64,000 bases of DNA from JANNGC01 sp043757045 (GTDB lineage: Bacteria > Verrucomicrobiota > Verrucomicrobiia > Limisphaerales > SIBH01), in assembly GCA_043757045.1 (NCBI GenBank), contig JAYVQC010000097.1:8042-72041 (forward strand). Direction: 5' to 3'. Within the stretch, counting starts at the first letter, position 1; the number at the start of each line of letters is the position of its first letter. The notes under the pieces were generated by a model. It worked only from the letters and a program-made list of their open reading frames with translations. It did not search any database and was not told the DNA's origin. A program made the translations under genes and the position numbers. Positions 58,866-64,000 of the stretch are shown here, piece after piece.

Positions 58866-59627
58866 TCAGGCGAGTTGCACGGCCTTTTGTTCGGCGTCGA
58901 GTTTGGCCAGTTCTTCCGTCGCGATCAGCCGGTCGTTCACCGCTTCATCGCTCTTAATCAAACCGTCGCGCATCACCACCACGCGGCGGCAGTAGCGCGC
59001 GATGTCCAACTCATGCGTGACCATCGCCACGGTCATGCCCGCGTCGTTCAGGCGTTGGAAGATGCCCATGATCTCAATGCTCGTGCGCGAGTCCAAATTG
59101 CCGGTCGGTTCGTCGGCGAGGAGAAGTTTCGGTTCGTTCACGAGCGCGCGGGCGATGGCTACGCGCTGCTGCTGGCCGCCGGAAAGCTGGCTCGACGTGT
59201 GATCGTAGCGGTCCCCGAGGCCGACCATCGTCAACGCCTTCATCGCGCGCTCGCGCTGTTCGCGATTGGGCAGCGGCGGGCGGGAGTAGAGCATCGGCAG
59301 TTCGACGTTCTCCAACGCGGTGGTGCGCGAGAGCAGGTTGAAACCTTGGAAGACGAAGCCGATTTTTTGGTTCCGCAAGTCCGCGAGTTCGTCGCGGTTC
59401 AAATCAATGACGCTCACGCCGTCGAGCAGGAAGCGTCCGCTCGTCGGGCGGTCGAGGCAGCCGAGTGTGTTCATCATCGTGCTCTTGCCGGAGCCGGACG
59501 CGCCCATGATGGCGACGAATTCGCCGGGCTGAATCGCCAGCGTCACACCGCGCACGGCGTGGACCTGCACCTCGCCGCTGGTGTAGGTTTTGCGGAAATC
59601 TTCGAGTTGAATGACGGGAGTGCTCAC
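58866..59627 (-). CDS. MacB-like ABC transporter ATP-binding protein
   Basis: 253 residues. Walker A is IMGASGSGKSTMMN; Q-loop FVFQGFNLL; signature SSQLSGGQQQRVAIARAL; Walker B KLLLADEPTGNLD; H-loop VTHELD. It belongs to the LolD/MacB-type subfamily (with the family insert LLSRTTALENVELPM). It energises the permease encoded directly downstream. A 265-bp gap with palindromes separates it from the adaptor gene. Confidence 0.96.
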   Translation of the reverse strand: MSTPVIQLEDFRKTYTSGEVQVHAVRGVTLAIQPGEFVAIMGASGSGKSTMMNTLGCLDRPTSGRFLLDGVSVIDLNRDELADLRNQKIGFVFQGFNLLSRTTALENVELPMLYSRPPLPNREQRERAMKALTMVGLGDRYDHTSSQLSGGQQQRVAIARALVNEPKLLLADEPTGNLDSRTSIEIMGIFQRLNDAGMTVAMVTHELDIARYCRRVVVMRDGLIKSDEAVNDRLIATEELAKLDAEQKAVQLA

Positions 59628-59635
59628 GCGGGGAA

Positions 59636-59664
59636 ATGGCGAATGACGAATGACGAATGACGAG
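59636..59664. repeat. GAATGACGAATGACGAATGA tandem unit, intergenic copy
   Basis: Three to four ACGAATG units just upstream of the ABC ATPase start. Same family as the in-frame insert in hemW (4904-4963). Confidence 0.8.
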
Positions 59665-59708
59665 ACTGAGAGTGCGGGTCGCGAGAAATTTCCGGTTGCA
59701 GTTTCGGA

Positions 59709-59850
59709 CGCCCGCCCTCACCCCGGCCCTCTCCCCCGAGGAGAGGGAGAATCGCAGTCAGCCTCACCAGTACCGAACGCGCCCGACTCGACGAACGCTG
59801 GTTGCCGTTCTCCCTCTCCCCGGGGGAGAGGGCCGGGGTGAGGGCGGGCG
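59709..59850. repeat. 142-bp element with 29-bp perfect terminal inverted repeats
   Basis: Left arm 59709-59737 (CGCCCGCCCTCACCCCGGCC...) and right arm 59822-59850 are exact reverse complements. It occupies the gap between macA-like and macB-like genes. The element would form a long stem in the shared transcript. Confidence 0.93.
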
Positions 59851-59892
59851 TGGAACAAAGAAAAATTTCTCGTCGCATCGGAAACCTTTGGA

Positions 59893-61344
59893 TCATCGCC
59901 GGCCCCCGCCGCCGAAGGCAAAGGGGTTGGCCGCCGGCGCAGCGGATGCTGTGGTCGCGCTCACTGTGCCGGTCACGACCAGGTCGCCCTCGTTCAATCC
60001 TTCCAGCACTTCTGTCAGCGCGCCGTCCGAGATGCCGACCTTCACCGTCACGGGTTTCAACACGGTTTTCTCGCCGGTCGCGGACGTTTCCTTTTCCAAA
60101 ACATAGAGGGTCATGCTGCGGGGACCGGTGGGTTCGGAGTGCTTGGGACGTTCGGTGCCGCCGGTGCCGCCACCTTCTCCCTGAGCGGCGCGCGCCGCGC
60201 GCATCGCGGCCACGGCTTCCTGATACTTCTCCTTCTGCTGGGCGTTGAGCGAACTTTCATACGCCGCGCGCTCCTCGTCCGTCGGGCGGCGGCGCTCGCC
60301 CTTTTGCCACGGCGGAACGGGCAGCCCGGCCATCGGCCCGCTCGTGGCGAGTTCCACTTTGCTTTTCTCCGCCGGCGCGTTCGTCTCGCCGAGGATCACG
60401 GCACCGGTCGGCGGACGGAACCGCAGCGCACCGTTCGGCACGCGCAGCACGTCCTTGTGTTCGGCAATGAGAATGTTCGCGTTGGCCGTCATGCCGGGGC
60501 GCAGTTTCAAGTCCGCGTTGTTGACCTCCACCACGGTCACGTAGTTGACCACGTTCTGATTGGTCGTGGGCGCGAACCGTACCTGCTTCACCGCGCCGCG
60601 AAATTTTCTCTGCGGAAACGCGTCCACGGTGAACGTCACGGTCTGGCCTTCCTCGACGCCGCCCACGTCGGCCTCGGAGACCATCGCGTCAATCTGCATC
60701 TTGGCCAGGTCGTTCGCGATCATGAAGAGCGTGGGCGTGTTGAAACTGGCCGCCACAGTCTGGCCGACATCCACGTTGCGCGAAATGACCATGCCGTCAA
60801 TCGGCGCGGCGATGGTGGTGCGTTCCAGGTCCACCCGCGCGCGTCCGACCGCCGCCGCGCGCATCCGCACCGTGGCCTCGCCCTGATGCAAATCCACCTC
60901 CGCCTTGTCGTAGTCCGAGTCGGGCAGCAGTTTGGCGGCGACGAGTTCCTTCGCGCGCTTGTGGCTCAATTGGGCGAACTCCAGGGCGGCCTGGGCACTC
61001 GCCAGTTCCGCCGCCGCCTGCTCCAAGCTTTGCTCGTAGGTCGAGGGATCAATTTTCGCGATGACCTGCCCGTTGGTGACGCGCGAATTGAAGTCCACAA
61101 AAATCTCTTTGATGATCCCCGAGACCTGCGTGCCGACGGTCACGTTTTTGACCGGCGAGATCTGGCCGTTGGCCGTGACCTGCTGCACCACGTCCCCTTT
61201 CACGACGGCGGTGGTTTTGTATTCAATCTGCTGGGCCTTCTGCTCGCGCTTCCCGTACCAGCGCCAGCCCGCGTAGCCCACGCCGCCGATGAGGAGCAGG
61301 ATGATGAGCCATTTGATCCAGCCGGTTCCATTGCTTCGTGCCAT
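59893..61344 (-). CDS. MacA-like periplasmic adaptor of an efflux system
   Basis: 483 residues. N-terminal TM (IKWLIILLLIGGVGYAGWRW), barrel-sandwich start VVQQVTANGQISPVKNVTVGTQVSG, a helical hairpin (about residues 105-160, LEQAAAELASAQAALEFAQL), lipoyl-like return TIAAPIDGMVISRNVDVGQ and the beta-barrel TFTVDAFPQRKFRGAV. Before the membrane-proximal domain is an unusual low-complexity Q/A/E-rich insert (about residues 355-400). Forms the periplasmic link between the ABC pump and an outer membrane channel; no TolC gene is in the window. Confidence 0.94.
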   Translation of the reverse strand: MARSNGTGWIKWLIILLLIGGVGYAGWRWYGKREQKAQQIEYKTTAVVKGDVVQQVTANGQISPVKNVTVGTQVSGIIKEIFVDFNSRVTNGQVIAKIDPSTYEQSLEQAAAELASAQAALEFAQLSHKRAKELVAAKLLPDSDYDKAEVDLHQGEATVRMRAAAVGRARVDLERTTIAAPIDGMVISRNVDVGQTVAASFNTPTLFMIANDLAKMQIDAMVSEADVGGVEEGQTVTFTVDAFPQRKFRGAVKQVRFAPTTNQNVVNYVTVVEVNNADLKLRPGMTANANILIAEHKDVLRVPNGALRFRPPTGAVILGETNAPAEKSKVELATSGPMAGLPVPPWQKGERRRPTDEERAAYESSLNAQQKEKYQEAVAAMRAARAAQGEGGGTGGTERPKHSEPTGPRSMTLYVLEKETSATGEKTVLKPVTVKVGISDGALTEVLEGLNEGDLVVTGTVSATTASAAPAANPFAFGGGGRR

Positions 61345-61426
61345 ATGTCAGGGGTCAAGACTACGGAAGAAGGCTTTCGGCTACGAATTATTCGTGGGCG
61401 GCATTCAAAGTTTGGTTCGGATGAAA

Positions 61427-61527
61427 AAAGCGGCGCTGAAGCGACCGCACTCCAAACGCTGGCGCGTGGCATCCCACGCCTCGTGACTCGCGAAGCGTTT
61501 GGAGTGCGGTCGCTTTAGCGCCGCTTT
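61427..61527. repeat. 101-bp element with 34-bp terminal inverted repeats (second copy)
   Basis: Left arm 61427-61460 and right arm 61494-61527 are reverse complements with one mismatch. Identical arms and length to 45014-45114; only the central loop differs. It lies between the divergent macA-like and VIT/VWA genes. Confidence 0.93.
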
Positions 61528-61588
61528 CAAACGTGATCCTCCCTCATGGACTCGGGAGCATTTCCCCCGCGCATCCGTCCAACGGTTC

Positions 61589-63946
61589 ATGAAAAAGCTT
61601 TTCGGACTTCTGCTCGCTGTCTGCGCCGTCAGCCGTCTTTCCGGCGCGGGACTCATCATCGTGGGCGATGACAAGTTCTGGGAAGGCTCGCCGGTCATCA
61701 TTCATCCCACGCCAGTCACGCCGCGTCACATCATCGTGCCGCCGCGGCCCGCCCCTTCATTCGCGCCCATCGAAGTGGCCTACACCAAGGCCGACGTGAA
61801 GATCAAAGATCAGTTCGCCACGACGAAAGTGGAGCAGGAATTTTACAACCCCAACCTGCGCCGACTTGAAGGCACGTTTCTTTTCCCGGTGCCGAAGGGC
61901 GCGCAGCTCGACAAGTTCACCATGAAAATCAACGGCAAGCCCGTCGAAGCCGAGCTGCTGAATGCGGACAAGGCGCGCGCGATTTACGAGGACATCGTGC
62001 GGCGGCAGCGCGACCCGGCGCTGTTGGAATACGCGGGGCAGGCCTTGTTCAAAGTCCGCATTTTCCCCATCGAGCCAAACGAGCGGAAGAAGATCACGAT
62101 CAGCTATTCGCAGTTGCTGAAATCAGACGCGGGACTGGTTGGCTATACGCTGCCGATGAACACAGAAAAGTTTTCCGCCAAGCCCATGCCAAGTGTGAGC
62201 GTGAAGATCGAGATCGAAAGCAAACGCGCGCTCAAATCCATCTACTCGCCCACGCATCAGGTCGAGGTGAAGCGCGACGGCGCGCACCAAGCCACGCTCG
62301 GCTTCGAGGCCAGGGACGTGCGGCCCGACGGGGACTTCCAAGTCTTCTACACGCAGGACGACTCGGACCTCGGCGTGAATCTGCTGGCCTACAAGCCAGC
62401 GGGCGAGGACGGCTACTTCCTGCTGCTCGCGTCACCCGGCGTCGAGACGAAGAACGCGAAAGTGATGCCGAAGGACGTGGTCTTCGTGCTCGATACTTCC
62501 GGCTCGATGCAGGGCGCGAAGCTGGCGCAGGCGAAGAAGGCGCTGGCCTTCTGCGTGGAGAACTTGAACGACGGCGATCATTTTGAAGTGCTGCGCTTCG
62601 CCACGGAAGTGGAGCCGCTGTTCAATAACTTGCGCGAGGCCACGAAGGAGAACCGTTCCGCCGCTCAAAAATTCATCGAGACCTTGAAGCCCATCGGCGG
62701 CACGGCCATTGACGACGCGTTGAAGAAAGCCGTGGCCTTGCGCCCGGAGAATGGCACGCGCCCTTACGTCGTCGTGTTTCTCACCGATGGTCGTCCGACG
62801 GTGGGGACAATTGATGAGAACCAGATTCTGGCCAGCGCCACCAAGTCGAAGACGGGGCTGACGCGCATCTTCTGCTTCGGCATCGGCACGGATGTGAACA
62901 CGCACCTGCTCGACAAGATCGCCGAGGAGACGAAGGCGTTCAGCACCTACGTCCTGCCCGAGGAAGACATCGAGGTGAAGGTGTCGAGCTTCTTCACCAA
63001 GATCAAAGAGCCGGTGCTGGCGAGTCCGGTGCTGAAATTTCCCGAGGGCGTGCGCGTGACGAAAATTTATCCCGCGCCGCTGCCCGACTTGTTCAAGGGC
63101 GAGCAACTCATCGTCGCGGGCCGTTACACGACGGGCGGCGACGGCGCGATTCAGATCGAGGGCCAGGTGAACGGAGAGGCGAAACGCTTCGCCTACGACG
63201 TGAAGTTTCCCGCTGAATCGAGCGAGCACGATTTCATCCCACGTCTCTGGGCCACGCGGCGTGTCGGTTACTTGCTTGATGAAATCCGCCTGCGCGGTGA
63301 GAGCAAGGAGTTGAAGGAGGAAGTGACAGAGCTGGCGCGCAAGTATGCCATCGTCACGCCCTACACGGCGTATTTGATCCTGGAGGATGAGGAGCGTCGC
63401 AAGGTGCCGCTGCATTCGCAGACGTTGCGCCGTTCCGCCGTGACCGACCGGCTCGGCCTCAGTGGCGAAGCGGGCGCGACGCGCTTTTACAAGATGCAGA
63501 ACGACAAGGCGGGCGAAGCAGCGGTGGCGGGATCGCGCTCGCTCAATTCACTCAAGCAGGCGAACACGCCGGGCGAGGCCATCGCGTCCGGCAATTACGA
63601 CGTGTATCGCAGCGAGAGCGTGTTGAGTTCCGGCACCGCCACGGTCGGCGCAGGCGGACGCACTCGCGGTGCCGCGCCCGCCACCGTCTCGGTGCTCAAG
63701 TCCGAGGCGCAACAAACGCAGGATCAGGCGCGCTACGCCAACGGCAAAACCTTCTACCAAGACGGCGCGAAGTGGGTGGATTCGGATGTGCAAAAACAAA
63801 GGAACGCCCGGCGCGCACGCGTGCAGTTCGCCTCGCCCGAGTATTTCGATCTGGTGAAGAAGCAACCGCAGTCCAAGTCGTGGCTCGCCCTCGGCGCGAA
63901 CGTGGAGTTCACCATCGGCGACACGATTTATGAAGTGACGGAGTGA
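61589..63946 (+). CDS. VIT- and VWA-domain secreted protein
   Basis: 785 residues from the ATG at 61589. Signal peptide: KLFGLLLAVCAVSRLSGAG. The VIT domain (about 55-190) shows YTKADVKIKDQFATTKVEQ, FYNPNLRRLEGTFLFPVP and ADKARAIYEDIVRRQRDPALL. The VWA domain (about 290-460) has the MIDAS motif DTSGSMQGAK, with GGTAIDDAL and VFLTDGRPTVG. The C-terminal 250 residues are unassigned, with an S/A-rich segment. VIT-VWA proteins resemble inter-alpha-trypsin inhibitor heavy chains and bind metal-dependent ligands; the bacterial role is unclear. Confidence 0.95.
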   Translation: MKKLFGLLLAVCAVSRLSGAGLIIVGDDKFWEGSPVIIHPTPVTPRHIIVPPRPAPSFAPIEVAYTKADVKIKDQFATTKVEQEFYNPNLRRLEGTFLFPVPKGAQLDKFTMKINGKPVEAELLNADKARAIYEDIVRRQRDPALLEYAGQALFKVRIFPIEPNERKKITISYSQLLKSDAGLVGYTLPMNTEKFSAKPMPSVSVKIEIESKRALKSIYSPTHQVEVKRDGAHQATLGFEARDVRPDGDFQVFYTQDDSDLGVNLLAYKPAGEDGYFLLLASPGVETKNAKVMPKDVVFVLDTSGSMQGAKLAQAKKALAFCVENLNDGDHFEVLRFATEVEPLFNNLREATKENRSAAQKFIETLKPIGGTAIDDALKKAVALRPENGTRPYVVVFLTDGRPTVGTIDENQILASATKSKTGLTRIFCFGIGTDVNTHLLDKIAEETKAFSTYVLPEEDIEVKVSSFFTKIKEPVLASPVLKFPEGVRVTKIYPAPLPDLFKGEQLIVAGRYTTGGDGAIQIEGQVNGEAKRFAYDVKFPAESSEHDFIPRLWATRRVGYLLDEIRLRGESKELKEEVTELARKYAIVTPYTAYLILEDEERRKVPLHSQTLRRSAVTDRLGLSGEAGATRFYKMQNDKAGEAAVAGSRSLNSLKQANTPGEAIASGNYDVYRSESVLSSGTATVGAGGRTRGAAPATVSVLKSEAQQTQDQARYANGKTFYQDGAKWVDSDVQKQRNARRARVQFASPEYFDLVKKQPQSKSWLALGANVEFTIGDTIYEVTE

Positions 63947-63982
63947 GCGGGTGGAGCGGAGGACCGCCGAGTCCGCAGTCCC

Positions 63983-64000
63983 AAAGCGGCGCTAAAGCGA
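63983..64000. repeat. Start of a third copy of the 101-bp element (cut by window end)
   Basis: AAAGCGGCGCTAAAGCGA matches the first 18 bases of the left arm of 45014-45114. It begins 36 bases after the VIT/VWA stop. Confidence 0.8.

Noticed and set aside
1..64000. Conventional insertion sequences, prophage, tRNA or rRNA genes
   Set aside because: I saw no transposase, integrase, phage structural gene, or tRNA/rRNA sequence on either strand; only short non-autonomous repeats.

Overview
The window is high-GC, densely coding bacterial DNA, most like a Verrucomicrobiota genome of the Pedosphaera/Limisphaerales type. That placement is inference. It rests on a c-type cytochrome with the putative haem-binding C-terminus common in Planctomycetes/Verrucomicrobia, CHRD/DUF4394 and FG-GAP secreted proteins, secreted proteins ending in a VESS-DL-W / FFRI tail, many sigma/anti-sigma pairs, a Gram-negative envelope (BamA, Skp, Wza, MacA/B) and very many short dispersed repeats. 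No rRNA, tRNA, CRISPR array, transposase or phage gene was seen.

Layout. 1-4.4 kb: the end of a HemN-like radical SAM gene, a small membrane protein, a DUF1016 (YhcG-type) nuclease, a chorismate-lyase-like protein and a flavin-dependent-halogenase-family enzyme, possibly the edge of an aromatic/polyene biosynthetic locus. 4.5-8.2 kb: hemW and a sigma/anti-sigma/DUF3106 operon. 8.3-13.6 kb: a large membrane-anchored hypothetical, nagA, a haem-binding cytochrome and a cNMP-binding histidine kinase. 13.7-20.5 kb: mutL, moaE/moaD, hpt, a dUTPase-like NTP pyrophosphatase, and an MBOAT/AlgJ-like O-acetylation pair. 20.9-25.4 kb: a CHRD/DUF4394 secreted protein and a disordered secreted protein. 25.8-32.5 kb: dnaB-bamA-skp and an FG-GAP protein. 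32.6-40.3 kb (accessory): a duplicated 3' end of a CHAT protease gene, a PIN toxin-antitoxin pair, the full TPR-CHAT gene, and a UPF0175/DUF3368 toxin-antitoxin pair chained to a second sigma/anti-sigma pair. 40.4-46.5 kb: a TPR protein, an SDR, queD, and a LuxC-MFS-LuxE fatty-acid-reductase-like set without luciferase. 46.7-51.8 kb: an inositol-phosphatase-family gene, a CysJ-type flavoprotein and NirA-type siroheme reductase, and a tiny membrane ORF. 52-55.8 kb: polysaccharide export (an unusual Wzz/BY-kinase-like/Wza fusion, then a Wza-like lipoprotein). 55.9-64 kb: a secreted protein, a MacA/MacB-type efflux operon and a VIT/VWA protein.

The most unusual property is a dense population of short palindromic or tandem repeats, at least a dozen families with terminal inverted repeats. 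They lie between genes (often touching stop codons, sometimes nested inside one another) and also sit in frame inside core genes: hemW, mutL, cysJ-like, nirA-like, luxE-like, the MFS transporter and the CHAT protease. The DUF1016 gene carries a related hairpin-forming array made from one of its own motifs. Two of the in-gene repeats have unit lengths that are not multiples of three (7 bp in mutL, 8 bp in nirA), so slippage would shift the frame. I regard this coding-tolerated mini-element system as the main discovery candidate.
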